Assembly: GCA_021323945.1 (NCBI GenBank)
Contig: JAJPKA010000014.1
Coordinates: forward strand, 124,001-188,000
Direction: 5' to 3'
DNA length: 64,000 nucleotides
Source of the DNA: Pseudomonadota bacterium
Lineage (GTDB): Bacteria > Desulfobacterota > Binatia > Binatales > Binataceae
The translations under genes were made by a program, and so were the position numbers. Under the pieces are notes generated by a model. It searched no databases. It had not been told where the DNA came from and worked only from the letters and a program-made list of their open reading frames with translations. Shown here in pieces: positions 12,390-21,619 of this stretch; the first letter of the stretch is position 1; each line of letters starts with the position of its first letter.

Positions 12390-13763
12390 TCAGGCCGTCC
12401 CATCGAGCTGGTTCATTCGGGCAAGGACTCGGCTGCGCACGGGCTCGTCCCACAGATCGGTCAGCGGGCGCGCCAGACCAACCACTTCGACGAGAATTCT
12501 GTGAATCTCGACATCCTCAGCCGTAATCTGGTCGAGGGTAGTGAAGTAGCGGAGAATCTCCTGCGGTACTGGCGGACGAGCTCCGGTTGTCTGTGGAAAG
12601 GCAAAGTCAAGATTTGCCGCCAGGGTCCACGGTGTGCTGATGACATCCGCGGCCTTTGGGAAGAAGACGTTGGCAATACCGTCCAAGCCATCGGGCGACT
12701 CTGCCCGCTCGGCCAAGATAGTCTGAAGAGCTTGCGCCTGTAACGCTGCTGAGCTCATTCCTTGGCCGTATACCGGATTGAAACTGCTAATCGCATCACC
12801 CAGGACCAGAAAACGTTCAGGGAATGATTTCAGTCGTTCATAATGGCGCAGGACGCTGGTTGGAAAACGAAAATGGGCGATCGGTTCAATTCGTTCCGCG
12901 TGCTTGATGACATCGTATATTCTGGGTGCCGGGAGGGCTTCGGCGAATGCCATAAAGCCGGCATGGTCACGTGGCGGGTAGTCGTGGAATCGACCGCCTA
13001 AACTTACCAGCCAGGTATCATTTTCGATCCGCGCTAGCGCACCACCACGTGTGTAATGCGGGGGTGGTCCAACCACAAACGAAAACGGACTCAGATCACC
13101 ATCGTGGTCGCGGATATGAAATTTGGTGCTGGAATACGCGAAATCTACTCCAATAATGGTTTCCTCGGGGGCGCTAAATCCCAGCTCGTTCAGCCATCGA
13201 GGCGCACGGGAACCACGCCCGCCGCAGTCTACAACCAGATCGCACATGAGCGACCGCGGTTCTCCTTCAAGCTTGTAAAAGACGCCTTCGACATGGCCGC
13301 GATGGGCGATTAGATGCTCGACTTGCGCATCACACTGCGCACTCACGTTGGGTAACGTCAGGGTGCACTGACGCAGGCAGTGTTCCAGGAGCGCACGGCT
13401 TTGCCCGAACAGCTGCAGGCCGAGATCGCGGGGTTCCCGAACCGTCCCGGTAAGTGAAAATGCCACGCCGTCGGGGCGATAGACTGGAAAGTCCCGGGTC
13501 AATCGCAATGGCACCGCGCCCATTTGCGAAAGCTTTTCGCAGAAACCGGGATACAAGGCCGCCAATACTCGAATACCGCCGACTTGGACCGCATGCAGAT
13601 GGTGGGCTTGAGGCGTCGACCTGTGGACCGCGGGATGCGGCTCGATATGGTCTCGTTCCAAAATTGTAACTTGAGCAAAATAGTCCGCCAAAACGCGCGC
13701 AGCGATCAGTCCGGCAATGCTTCCGCCCACTACGATTGCGTGGTCGCCGAGCCGCCTGCTCAT
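12390..13763 (-). CDS. FAD-dependent monooxygenase/oxidoreductase
   Basis: A 457-residue flavoprotein of the PHBH/UbiH-like group. It shows the N-terminal dinucleotide-binding motif VVGGSIAGLIAARVL, a middle strand ending VVDCGGRGS, and the second FAD motif LGDAISSFNPVYGQGM. Such enzymes hydroxylate or otherwise oxidise aromatic, polyketide or isoprenoid substrates; relatives annotated as halogenase- or geranylgeranyl-reductase-like share these motifs, so substrate and chemistry stay open. The ATG at 13763 is clearly better than the track start at 13856, having GAGGAG seven bases upstream and the FAD motif starting at once. It lies 89 bp downstream of purH on the same strand. Confidence 0.85.
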   Translation of the reverse strand: MSRRLGDHAIVVGGSIAGLIAARVLADYFAQVTILERDHIEPHPAVHRSTPQAHHLHAVQVGGIRVLAALYPGFCEKLSQMGAVPLRLTRDFPVYRPDGVAFSLTGTVREPRDLGLQLFGQSRALLEHCLRQCTLTLPNVSAQCDAQVEHLIAHRGHVEGVFYKLEGEPRSLMCDLVVDCGGRGSRAPRWLNELGFSAPEETIIGVDFAYSSTKFHIRDHDGDLSPFSFVVGPPPHYTRGGALARIENDTWLVSLGGRFHDYPPRDHAGFMAFAEALPAPRIYDVIKHAERIEPIAHFRFPTSVLRHYERLKSFPERFLVLGDAISSFNPVYGQGMSSAALQAQALQTILAERAESPDGLDGIANVFFPKAADVISTPWTLAANLDFAFPQTTGARPPVPQEILRYFTTLDQITAEDVEIHRILVEVVGLARPLTDLWDEPVRSRVLARMNQLDGTA

Positions 13764-13852
13764 AGAGCTCTCCTCTTCCAAGTCGAGATCGCCAGAACTT
13801 TGAGTATACCTTCGCGACCGTCGGGCTCGGAGCGTCGGCACGGACCAGATGG

Positions 13853-15409
13853 TCAATGCCGGAAGTGACGTACCCCGGTAAAGACCATTGCTAACCCATA
13901 CCTGTCCGCGGCCTCGATGACTTCCGGGTCGCGAGTCGAACCGCCGGGCTGCGCGATCGCGGTTGCACCCGCTTGGGCCGCCAAGGTTGGGCCATCGGCA
14001 AATGGGAAGAGTGCTTCGGAGACCAGCACCGAGCCGACCAGTGACACTCCCAATCGCGCGGCTTTTTCGCGGGCTGAATAGACTGGATCAATCCGCGAAG
14101 TTGCCCCGCCGCCGACTGCCAGCGTGCGATCTTCCGCTACAAAAGCAATCGCATTGGATTTGAGATGCTTACAGACGCGAATCCCGAAGTTCATTGCTCG
14201 TAATTCTGCTTCAGTCGGAGAGCGCCGCGTTACCACGCGGGCTTGATGCGCATCCTCGATCCGTAAATCGGGTGTCTGGACCAGGAGCCCTCCCACCACT
14301 TTTTTTATATCGAGCTCATCTCGACTAACTGCCTCGGGTCGGAACCTCATAATCCGACGGTTGCGCTTCTTGCGCAAAAAATCGAGCACCCCTGGTGCGA
14401 AGTCCGGGCCGATCAGAATCTCAGTGAAAAGTTCATCCACCGCTTGAGCAAATTTGAGATCCCATCGCTGGTTGGTAATTATGATGCCCCCGAAAGGGGA
14501 GTCAGGATCGGTTGCCAACGCCTTGCGCCAGGCACTCTCCAATGTCGTCCCGACTCCCACGCCACATGGCGTGTTATGTTTGAGGATGGCAACGACAGCC
14601 TGCTGATAATCGCCGAAATCGAGCATCAGGTTAATCGCCGAGCTGATGTCCAATACGTTGTTGAAGGAAAGTTCGCGTCCATGCAGTTGTTCGGCGATTT
14701 GCGGGAAATTTCCATATAGTGCGCCGATTTGATGCGGGTTTTCACCATAGCGCAGCATTTGCGCGCGGTTCAAGGCAATGCTGAACGTTTCGGCGAGCGA
14801 TGACGCTTCGCCCACTGCACCAAGCCAGTTCGAAATTGCACTATCATAGGCTGTTACCCGGGCAAACGCCTTGCGCATCAGATGCCATCTGGTAGTCGCC
14901 GAGATGGCTCCATCGTTGTCGTTCAGCTCGCGGATGATGCTCGGGTAATCAGTTGGATCCACGACAACGACCACGTTCGAGTAATTCTTGGCAGCGGCGC
15001 GAACCAGGGCGGGACCACCGATGTCTATATTTTCAATGGCAACTTCGAGCGGGACGTTTGGGTCGGCAACGACCCTTTCAAATGGATAGAAATTGACGAC
15101 GACCAGGTCGATTGGTACAAGATCGTGTTCCTTCATCTGGCGCTGGTCACCGGGTTCACAGCGTCGCGCAAGGATGCCGCCGTGAATTTTTGGATGTAGA
15201 GTTTTAACTCGACCGCCGAGTATTTCGGGAAAGCCGGTGAATTGCTCGACCGCCGTTACCGGGATGGATGCGGCTTCAAGTGCTGCCTTGGTTCCACCCG
15301 TTGCAATTAGTTCAACCCCGTGACGGATTAGGGTCTGAGCCAGATCGACTAGGGCGGTTTTATCGGAAACACCCAACAATGCGCGCGCGAGCTTGATGTG
15401 ATCGGTCAT
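13853..15409 (-). CDS. purH: bifunctional AICAR formyltransferase / IMP cyclohydrolase
   Basis: A 518-residue enzyme carrying the last two steps of de novo IMP synthesis. The N-terminal cyclohydrolase (MGS-like) domain has ELIATGGT and TLHPKIHGGILARR. The C-terminal formyltransferase domain has LRYGENPHQ, KHNTPCGVG and the family-typical ending VFTGVRHFRH. Length is normal. The gene starts at an ATG without a strong ribosome site. No other purine gene is adjacent; downstream is the FAD monooxygenase and upstream, 83 bp away, alr. Confidence 0.97.
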   Translation of the reverse strand: MTDHIKLARALLGVSDKTALVDLAQTLIRHGVELIATGGTKAALEAASIPVTAVEQFTGFPEILGGRVKTLHPKIHGGILARRCEPGDQRQMKEHDLVPIDLVVVNFYPFERVVADPNVPLEVAIENIDIGGPALVRAAAKNYSNVVVVVDPTDYPSIIRELNDNDGAISATTRWHLMRKAFARVTAYDSAISNWLGAVGEASSLAETFSIALNRAQMLRYGENPHQIGALYGNFPQIAEQLHGRELSFNNVLDISSAINLMLDFGDYQQAVVAILKHNTPCGVGVGTTLESAWRKALATDPDSPFGGIIITNQRWDLKFAQAVDELFTEILIGPDFAPGVLDFLRKKRNRRIMRFRPEAVSRDELDIKKVVGGLLVQTPDLRIEDAHQARVVTRRSPTEAELRAMNFGIRVCKHLKSNAIAFVAEDRTLAVGGGATSRIDPVYSAREKAARLGVSLVGSVLVSEALFPFADGPTLAAQAGATAIAQPGGSTRDPEVIEAADRYGLAMVFTGVRHFRH

Positions 15410-15492
15410 GGGAATCTGTAGGCAGTTAGCGCCAGGCCTTAGTTGCGCTCATAGTTTTTCGAGTCCGACGAGTAATGATCGACGCTGGTAAT

Positions 15493-16635
15493 TTACGTGC
15501 GATAAATGCGCGGCACGCGCCTGCCGACCGTGCATAACATTTCGTAAGAGATGGTCTGGGCCAGGCGAGCGACGTCGTTCACACTGATCATCGCCTCGCC
15601 GGTGCCACCCCAGAGAATCACTTCGTCGCCAACCCTGGCGTCGGGCACGTCGGTCAGATCAATCATGGTCAAATCCATGCAGATGGCGCCGACCACTGGG
15701 GCTCGCCGTCCGCGCACCAAAACCTCGCCCCCCATCTGCAATCCTCGCCGGTAACCATCCGCGTATCCTACGGGAAGTACACCAATCGTACTTGCGCGGG
15801 AAGTGATGAACGTATGGCCATAACTAACCCCACAGCCGGCTGGCACTCGCTTTAGTTGCATTAGACGCGTCTTGAACGTCATCACGGGCCTCAGTTCGAC
15901 ACGCTCGCGAACGGCGTGCACCGGCGGTAAGCCGTAAAGTGCCAGCCCGGGGCGCATCAGTTCAAAATGAGCATCAGGCCGCAAAATCATCGCCGCTGAA
16001 TTCGACACATGATTGAGGCGCAAGTCAAAACCAGCCTCCCGCAAGGCCCCGAGCGCACGTCGGAAAATGACCAATTGTTGCTCGGTGACGGGACTGGTCG
16101 GGTCACCGGCATTGGCCAAGAGCGTAAACAGACCTTCCAAGCGCAAGCTACGAGCCTCGCGAAGCGCGTCGGCGGCACGTTCGAGATCACTTGGCAGGAT
16201 GCCGAGACGGGTTGCGCCAGTGTCGAGCTTAAGATGAACCGGAAACTCACGCCGGCCCAACCGTTCGGCGGCCCGATCAAGCGGTTCAATGACGGAGAGG
16301 TCGAAAATCGGAGCGATGAGATCGAGCTCGACAATCAGCTCAGCTTGCTCGGCGAAGAAACCGCCCAGCAGATAGATGCGCTCGCTGATGCCTGCGGCGC
16401 GCAACTCAGCCGCTTCCTCGAGGCTGGCGATCGCGAAATGGCGACATCCCTCATCGCGCAGCGCGCGTGCAACCTGTACCGCACCGTGGCCATACGCATC
16501 GGCCTTGATGACTGCCATTATCTTGGCGCCATTGGCAAACTCAGTGAGCGACCGATAGTTTGCCCGCAATGCCCGCAAATCGATTTCGGCGACGGTTGGC
16601 CGCCCCAATACCCCACCTAGCTGAGCCGCTGCCAT
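15493..16635 (-). CDS. alr: alanine racemase
   Basis: A 380-residue PLP enzyme that makes D-alanine for peptidoglycan. The PLP lysine is in KADAYGHGA near the N-terminus and the second catalytic base, Tyr, is in GVSYGHTF; EIDLRALRANYRSL is the usual family start and the C-terminus VGRRVPRIY is typical. The ORF track begins at a GTG (16656). The ATG at 16635 is favoured because GGGGGAG lies 8 nt upstream of it. It is divergent from the thiamine operon. Confidence 0.96.
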   Translation of the reverse strand: MAAAQLGGVLGRPTVAEIDLRALRANYRSLTEFANGAKIMAVIKADAYGHGAVQVARALRDEGCRHFAIASLEEAAELRAAGISERIYLLGGFFAEQAELIVELDLIAPIFDLSVIEPLDRAAERLGRREFPVHLKLDTGATRLGILPSDLERAADALREARSLRLEGLFTLLANAGDPTSPVTEQQLVIFRRALGALREAGFDLRLNHVSNSAAMILRPDAHFELMRPGLALYGLPPVHAVRERVELRPVMTFKTRLMQLKRVPAGCGVSYGHTFITSRASTIGVLPVGYADGYRRGLQMGGEVLVRGRRAPVVGAICMDLTMIDLTDVPDARVGDEVILWGGTGEAMISVNDVARLAQTISYEMLCTVGRRVPRIYRT

Positions 16636-16776
16636 TGCCTTTTCTCCCCCGCCCACAAGCCTGGTCGCGCCAGTTCGCTTTGGTGATTATCATCCGATGG
16701 CGCCGGTTGCCGCGCAAACACAGGCTGGCCTGATTATCGACTTTGCTCCACAGGCGGCGCGCAAATGAAAGGTTTT

Positions 16777-16806
16777 TTGACTCTGTCATGGAAGGAATGC
16801 TATAAA
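16777..16806 (+). promoter_or_regulatory. predicted sigma70-type promoter of the thi operon
   Basis: TTGACT (16777-16782), an 18-bp spacer and TATAAA (16801-16806) lie a few bases before the TPP riboswitch, at the distance expected for a leader promoter. Assigned by eye from consensus match; no transcript data. Confidence 0.6.
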
Positions 16807-16811
16807 AAATT

Positions 16812-16900
16812 ATCGGCTGGGGGTGTGCGCACAGCACTGAGAACTCGTCAAGAGGACCCCTCGAACCTGATCCGGGTAATGCCGGCGTAGGGAAGCCAGG
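16812..16900 (+). promoter_or_regulatory. TPP riboswitch (THI element)
   Basis: This leader carries the conserved THI-element blocks in order: GGGGGTG on the 5' side, CACTGAGA, ACCCCTCGAACCTGATC, then GGGTAATGCCGGCGTAGGGA. GGCT at the 5' end can pair with AGCC at the 3' end to close P1. The element binds thiamine pyrophosphate and normally lowers expression when TPP is abundant. It stands directly before thiS-thiG-thiE, as expected. Boundaries are approximate. Confidence 0.96.
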
Positions 16901-16931
16901 CTCGACGCTCTCCGAGATTGGTTCGCGTACG

Positions 16932-16966
16932 AAAGCCGCTTCCTCGGTATTGCACGGCGCGGCTTT
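16932..16966 (+). promoter_or_regulatory. hairpin in riboswitch expression platform before thiS
   Basis: AAAGCCGC (16932-16939) is perfectly complementary to GCGGCTTT (16959-16966), which ends only 4 nt before the thiS ATG at 16971. When formed, the stem would bury the region where a Shine-Dalgarno should lie. This suggests translational control by the TPP riboswitch; a terminator is less likely because no U-run follows. The pairing is seen directly; the mechanism is inference. Confidence 0.6.
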
Positions 16967-16970
16967 ATCC

Positions 16971-17195
16971 ATGACGAGCGATTCAGACCAGGGTTTCTCA
17001 ATCGAGCTCAATGGCGAGCCATTTCCAATTGGCGACGATACCAGGCTGGTTGCGCTTATAGAACGGCTCAAACTGCGGCGCGGCCGCATCGCCATCGAGC
17101 TGAACCAATCGGTAGTGCCCAAAGCCGACTGGGAGGGTGTTCGACTAAAACCCGGCGACAAGCTTGAGATCGTAAATTTCGTTGGGGGCGGTTGA
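16971..17195 (+). CDS. thiS: sulfur carrier protein ThiS
   Basis: A 74-residue ubiquitin-like sulfur carrier for thiazole formation. Its C-terminus ends in VNFVGGG, supplying the Gly-Gly that is thiocarboxylated, and the beta-grasp pattern ELNGEPF, IAIELNQSVVPK, LKPGDKLEIV is typical. The track start (16950, TTG) falls inside the regulatory hairpin. The ATG at 16971 matches family length. It is the first gene of thiS-thiG-thiE. No thiF, thiO or thiH lies in this window, so activation and the glycine-imine source come from elsewhere. Confidence 0.93.
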   Translation: MTSDSDQGFSIELNGEPFPIGDDTRLVALIERLKLRRGRIAIELNQSVVPKADWEGVRLKPGDKLEIVNFVGGG

Positions 17196-17323
17196 CGGTT
17201 CTGAGCAGGCCGGGGCGCGGACGCTGAGCCTTCCAGATCCTTCGGCCGCCTTTTCGGTGTAGGAACCCGCTTCATTTGCGTTCCACTCGCAAACGATCTG
17301 GGCTATGCGTCTTGGAGAACAAA

Positions 17324-18103
17324 ATGGTCAAGGATGAGCCCTTCGTACTCGCTGGCCGGACCTTTAAGTCACGTCTCATTATTGGAACCGGCAAGTATCG
17401 TGATTTCGCCGAAACCAAAGCTGCGCTCGAAGAAAGCGGAGCGGAGATCGTCACGGTGGCCGTGAGGCGAGTTAATATCACGGATCCCAACCGAGAGAAC
17501 CTGCTCGATTACATCGACCCCCGCAAGTATCAGATCCTTCCCAATACCGCCGGCTGCTATACGGTCGAGGAGGCCGTCCGCACCTGCCGACTGGCGCGTG
17601 AAGCCGGGGTGGGGGACATGGTGAAGCTCGAGGTTATTGGAGACCAGGCGACACTGTTCCCGGACGTTCCCGCAACAATTGAAGCAGCCAGAATTTTGGT
17701 TAAGGAAGGTTTTAAGGTTCTCCCGTATATCACTGACGATCCGGTTGCGTGTCTCAAGCTTGCCGAAATCGGTTGCGCCGCGGTAATGCCCTTGGCCGCG
17801 CCAATAGGCTCCGGGATGGGTATCCGAAATCCGTACAATCTGAGAATCATCCTCGAACAAGCGCGGGTACCGGTCATCGTCGATGCCGGGGTCGGAACCG
17901 CTTCAGATGCCTCGGAGGCGATGGAACTCGGCTGCGATGGCTTGCTTGTCAATTCGGCGATAGCAGGAGCAAAAGACCCGATCGCAATGGCCCGGGCGAT
18001 GCGACTGGCGGTCGAGGCGGGCCGCTTGGCATATCTGGCTGGTCGGATCGAGACTAAACTCTACGCGACGGCATCCAGTCCGCTTACGGGCCTTATTCGC
18101 TAG
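17324..18103 (+). CDS. thiG: thiazole synthase ThiG
   Basis: A 259-residue TIM-barrel enzyme that builds the thiazole phosphate of thiamine from deoxyxylulose phosphate, dehydroglycine and ThiS thiocarboxylate. It shows [10 protein letters not shown] near the N-terminus, the Schiff-base lysine in MVKLEVIGD, and the phosphate-binding end [21 protein letters not shown]. The ATG at 17324 is chosen over 17276 because GGAG lies 8 nt upstream. It sits 128 bp after thiS and 4 bp before thiE. Confidence 0.96.
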   Translation: MVKDEPFVLAGRTFKSRLIIGTGKYRDFAETKAALEESGAEIVTVAVRRVNITDPNRENLLDYIDPRKYQILPNTAGCYTVEEAVRTCRLAREAGVGDMVKLEVIGDQATLFPDVPATIEAARILVKEGFKVLPYITDDPVACLKLAEIGCAAVMPLAAPIGSGMGIRNPYNLRIILEQARVPVIVDAGVGTASDASEAMELGCDGLLVNSAIAGAKDPIAMARAMRLAVEAGRLAYLAGRIETKLYATASSPLTGLIR

Positions 18104-18107
18104 CCAA

Positions 18108-18788
18108 ATGCCAGAGTCGCAGGTGGCCCCACGGTTTCGCATCTACCTCATAACGGATCGGAAACTCGCAGCAGGCGCCGGGGGATTGGCGGCCGCCGTT
18201 AAAGCAGCCCTGGAAGGTGCAGCGGAACTCGAACCGCCAGGGGCTGTCGCCGTTCAGTTGCGTGAAAAGGACCTCGAAGCGCGCGAGCTCTACGAGCTTG
18301 CACTCGCCCTCAAATCGGTTTGCCAGCGGTTTGGGGCTCCGCTGTTGGTCAACGACCGCCTTGATGTCGCCCTCGCAGCAGGTGCCGACGGAGTCCATCT
18401 GTCATCCACTTCATTTACAGTACCTGATGCACGAACGCTGCTCGGGAGCGGGCGGTTAATCGGGGTTTCCACTCATAGCGTCGAAGAGGTGTCGGCGGCC
18501 GCGACGGCTGGAGCCGATTTTGCCGTTTTCGGACCCGTCTATGCTCCCCTCTCGAAAGGTTCCTATGGCGCGTCAAAGGGTTTGGACGCACTCAAGGCTG
18601 CTGTGAGAGCGACTCACGGTATGCCCTTGTACGCGCTGGGCGGTATGAACGTCTCAAGAGCCGCCGAAATCGCTGAGCTGGCATCTGTTGAGCGACCGTG
18701 TGGGGTGGCGACGATTGGTGCTGTCTTCGGTTCGGCCGATCCGGCAGCTGCTGTGCGAAGTCTATTGCGTTCATTCAACCTGCGATAG
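18108..18788 (+). CDS. thiE: thiamine phosphate synthase
   Basis: A 226-residue enzyme that joins HMP pyrophosphate with thiazole phosphate to give thiamine phosphate. It has YLITDRKL at the start, VQLREKDL, the substrate-binding VNDRLDVALAAGADGVHL, DFAVFGPVY and the C-terminal phosphate loop ALGGMN. Only 4 nt separate it from thiG, so translation is probably coupled. It closes the riboswitch-controlled operon. Confidence 0.95.
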   Translation: MPESQVAPRFRIYLITDRKLAAGAGGLAAAVKAALEGAAELEPPGAVAVQLREKDLEARELYELALALKSVCQRFGAPLLVNDRLDVALAAGADGVHLSSTSFTVPDARTLLGSGRLIGVSTHSVEEVSAAATAGADFAVFGPVYAPLSKGSYGASKGLDALKAAVRATHGMPLYALGGMNVSRAAEIAELASVERPCGVATIGAVFGSADPAAAVRSLLRSFNLR

Positions 18789-18849
18789 AGTGGGAAGCGT
18801 GCGGCGATGCCGTACGAAGAGCGCTAACAGATCGTGATGGACAGCGCCG

Positions 18850-20034
18850 TTAACGCGCGTTGTTGTAAGTCTTGTCAGCCGCCATCAGGGCAGCCCCGCG
18901 GGCGATTTCCATCCCTTGGGCCGATAAGGCTGCTTCGAGGGCATTGAGGACAAGCATCACGTTTTCACGCCGTGAAGACTCTCCCATGAGGCCGATCCGC
19001 CAGATCTTGCCTTTCAAGGGGCCGAGGCCAGCCCCGATTTCGAGGTTGAAGGTCCGCAGCAGCTCCCCGCGAAGCCGTGCGTCATCGATTCCGTCCGGCA
19101 CACGGACCGCGGCCAGCTGAGGCAAGCGATGGCCGGGCTGTGCGGCCAGTTCCAGTCCCATCGCCACAATCCCGGCTTGCAGTGCAGCCGCGTTGGCCGC
19201 GTGACGTTTGAAACGCGCCTCGAGCCCCTCCTCGACTATGATCCTGAGCGCTTCATATATCGCGTAATTCATCGAAATCGGAGCGGTGTGGTGATAGAGC
19301 CGGTCCGGGCCCCAGTAACGCTCGATCATGGAGAGATCAAAGTACCATGAGCGGCACTTGCGCTTGCGAGCCCGGATTGTTTGCATCGCACGCTCGCTGA
19401 AAGTAACCGGCGCGAGGCCCGGGGGAGCGCCGATGCCCTTTTGGCTGCAGCTATAACAGGCGTCGATTTGCCACCGATCGATCTCGACCGGCACGCAGCC
19501 GAGCGACGTGACCGCGTCCATGAGCACCAATGCGCCATAGCGATGGGCCATCACACCCAGCTCCTCGACGGGTTGATAGACGCCGGTTGAAGTCTCGGCC
19601 TGCACCACCGCCAGCAGCTTCGGACGGCGCGCCTGACGAAGCGCAGCCTCAAGCCGGTCGGGCTCGACGATGCGGCCCCATTCCGCGTCGACTCGACAAA
19701 CTTTCGCTCCGAGGCGGTGGGCGGCGTCGGCGAGTCGTTCGCCAAATGCTCCGTTGACTCCAACGATCACTTCGTCGTCATCTTCGATGAGATTGGCGAG
19801 AGCGGTTTCCATTCCCGCCGAGCCCGTCCCCGAAACCGGAAAGGTGATTTCGTTGTCCGTCTGAAAAACAATACGCAGCAGCTTTTTGATATCCTCCATC
19901 ACGCGTACAAAATCGGGATCGAGGTGACCCACGACCGGCGACAGCATCGCCTTCATCACCCGCGGGTGCACATTGGAGGGGCCTGGGCCTAACAGTACGC
20001 GGGCTGACGGTTGCAACTCGGGAAACGAAATCAC
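18850..20034 (-). CDS. class V PLP aminotransferase, alanine/serine-glyoxylate type
   Basis: A 394-residue fold-type I, class V aminotransferase. It shows LLGPGPSNVHPRV at the N-terminus, SGTGSAGMETAL for PLP phosphate contact, MDAVTSLG with the PLP-binding Asp, and the Schiff-base lysine in SCSQKGIGAPPG. These features match alanine- or serine-glyoxylate aminotransferases, which turn glyoxylate into glycine. The start is a GTG with GAGAGGA upstream. The glcD-like gene diverges from the same short region, supporting a shared glyoxylate role. Relatives with other substrates (2-aminoethylphosphonate, purine-derived ureidoglycine) cannot be excluded. Confidence 0.88.
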   Translation of the reverse strand: MISFPELQPSARVLLGPGPSNVHPRVMKAMLSPVVGHLDPDFVRVMEDIKKLLRIVFQTDNEITFPVSGTGSAGMETALANLIEDDDEVIVGVNGAFGERLADAAHRLGAKVCRVDAEWGRIVEPDRLEAALRQARRPKLLAVVQAETSTGVYQPVEELGVMAHRYGALVLMDAVTSLGCVPVEIDRWQIDACYSCSQKGIGAPPGLAPVTFSERAMQTIRARKRKCRSWYFDLSMIERYWGPDRLYHHTAPISMNYAIYEALRIIVEEGLEARFKRHAANAAALQAGIVAMGLELAAQPGHRLPQLAAVRVPDGIDDARLRGELLRTFNLEIGAGLGPLKGKIWRIGLMGESSRRENVMLVLNALEAALSAQGMEIARGAALMAADKTYNNAR

Positions 20035-20170
20035 TGAAGTCCTCTCTTCTGGCGCTGAACTCAGCTTGGCGAAATCGTTCGTTAAGCGCCGATGGATGGC
20101 CTATTAATAGCCCGCTCGGTGGCGGGGGAAAAGCGGTCGTCACCTTCCAGCTGTGCTAAAGTGCGAATTG

Positions 20171-21619
20171 ATGGAAGCCGCGCCCGAAGCACGGATCGAC
20201 TCAAAGCTTATCGCTGAGCTATCTGAGATAGTGGGTCATGATGGCCTAACTTCTCGCCCAACTGAACTCAAAGTTTATGAGTGCGACGGCTGGACCCTGA
20301 AAAAGGCCGCACCCGACGTTCTGGTGCGTCCTCGCACGACTGATGAAGTGAGTGCCGTGCTCAAGCTGCTGTATCGCCGCGGCCTTGCATTTGTGCCTCG
20401 TGGTGCGGGTACTGGTTTGTCGGGCGGATGTCTGCCGCTGAACGCCCCGGTGATGATTTGCACCTCCCGGATGAACCGGGTCTTGGTAATTGACGTGATG
20501 AATCGCCGAATCGAGGTGCAAAGCGGGGTGGTTAACCTGCACGTGACGAACGCGGTCAAAGGGCAGGGCTATTTCTATGCACCCGATCCTTCATCCCAGG
20601 TGGCGTGCACGATTGGCGGTAACATCGCCGAAAATTCCGGCGGGCCGCATACCCTTAAATATGGGGTTACAACCAATCACGTCCTGGGCCTCGAACTGGT
20701 CTTGCCCGACGGTGAAGTAGTCGAACTCGGCGGCCCGGTCGACGAACAATGCGGCTATGACTTGGTGGGGGCTGTGGTCGGCTCCGAAGGTACCACAGGA
20801 ATCGTGACTCGGGCGACGTTGCGGCTGATGCGCGAGCCCGAAGCCCATCGCACCCTGCTGGGAGTGTTTGATGATGTTGATGCGGCGACACGGGCTGTTT
20901 CGGCAATAATCGCAGCCGGTATTATTCCGGGCGCGATCGAAATGATTGACCAGATTATCATTCGTGCGGTCGAAGCGGCATTTCACGCCGGCTTGCCGCA
21001 AGACGCGGGCGCCGTGCTGATTGTCGAAGTCGACGGGATTCCCGCTGCAATGGATCAGCAGGGCCAACGGCTCGGGGAACTCATGCGCGCGGCGGGGGCA
21101 CGGGCGGTGCGCATCGCTCGCGATGAGAATGAAAGGGCGATGCTGTGGAAAGCGCGCAAGCGCGCGTTCGGGGCGGTCGGCCGTCTGGCACCGAATTACG
21201 CGACTCAGGACGGTGTCGTCCCGCGGACGCGGCTGCCGGATATCCTGCGCGAAATTGCCGCGATCAGCCGCCGCTATCAACTCGCAATCGGCAATGTCTT
21301 TCATGCCGGCGACGGCAATATTCATCCGATTCTGCTGTATGACGAGCGCGACAGTGATCAGGTCCGCCGCGCGATTGACGCTGGTCGTGACATCCTCAAG
21401 GCCTGCGTTGCAATGGGCGGTAGCCTGACCGGCGAACATGGCATTGGGGTCGAAAAACTAGCTGAGATGCCAATCATGTTTGCGCCTGAAGACCTGATGG
21501 TGATGGCGGAATTGAGGCGAGTGTTCGATCCGCAGCAGCGGTCAAATCCAAACAAGGCCATCCCGACTCCTGGCGTTTGTGTTGAGGTGACGACTCCACG
21601 CCGTCAGGTGCCTGTATGA
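20171..21619 (+). CDS. glcD: FAD-linked oxidase, glycolate oxidase subunit GlcD-like
   Basis: A roughly 482-residue VAO-family flavoprotein. The N-terminal FAD-binding domain holds PRGAGTGLSGGCLP and GGNIAENSGGPHTLKYGVT; the C-terminal FAD-oxidase domain ends with GNVFHAGDGNIHP and GEHGIGVEKL. In glycolate dehydrogenase this subunit oxidises glycolate to glyoxylate with GlcE and the Fe-S protein GlcF; neither partner is in this window, and D-lactate or D-2-hydroxyglutarate dehydrogenases share the fold. The opposite-strand glyoxylate aminotransferase favours glycolate. The ATG at 20171 is preferred over the GTG at 20153; neither has a strong ribosome site. Confidence 0.85.
   Translation: MEAAPEARIDSKLIAELSEIVGHDGLTSRPTELKVYECDGWTLKKAAPDVLVRPRTTDEVSAVLKLLYRRGLAFVPRGAGTGLSGGCLPLNAPVMICTSRMNRVLVIDVMNRRIEVQSGVVNLHVTNAVKGQGYFYAPDPSSQVACTIGGNIAENSGGPHTLKYGVTTNHVLGLELVLPDGEVVELGGPVDEQCGYDLVGAVVGSEGTTGIVTRATLRLMREPEAHRTLLGVFDDVDAATRAVSAIIAAGIIPGAIEMIDQIIIRAVEAAFHAGLPQDAGAVLIVEVDGIPAAMDQQGQRLGELMRAAGARAVRIARDENERAMLWKARKRAFGAVGRLAPNYATQDGVVPRTRLPDILREIAAISRRYQLAIGNVFHAGDGNIHPILLYDERDSDQVRRAIDAGRDILKACVAMGGSLTGEHGIGVEKLAEMPIMFAPEDLMVMAELRRVFDPQQRSNPNKAIPTPGVCVEVTTPRRQVPV

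Noticed and set aside
16541-17275. 244-aa minus-strand ORF across alr start, TPP riboswitch and thiS
   Set aside because: It spans an RNA element and two divergent genes; the sequence is explained by those features.
20591-21439. 282-aa minus-strand ORF within glcD
   Set aside because: It lies fully antisense to a clear GlcD-family gene and has no recognisable domain; a shadow produced by GC-biased codon use.
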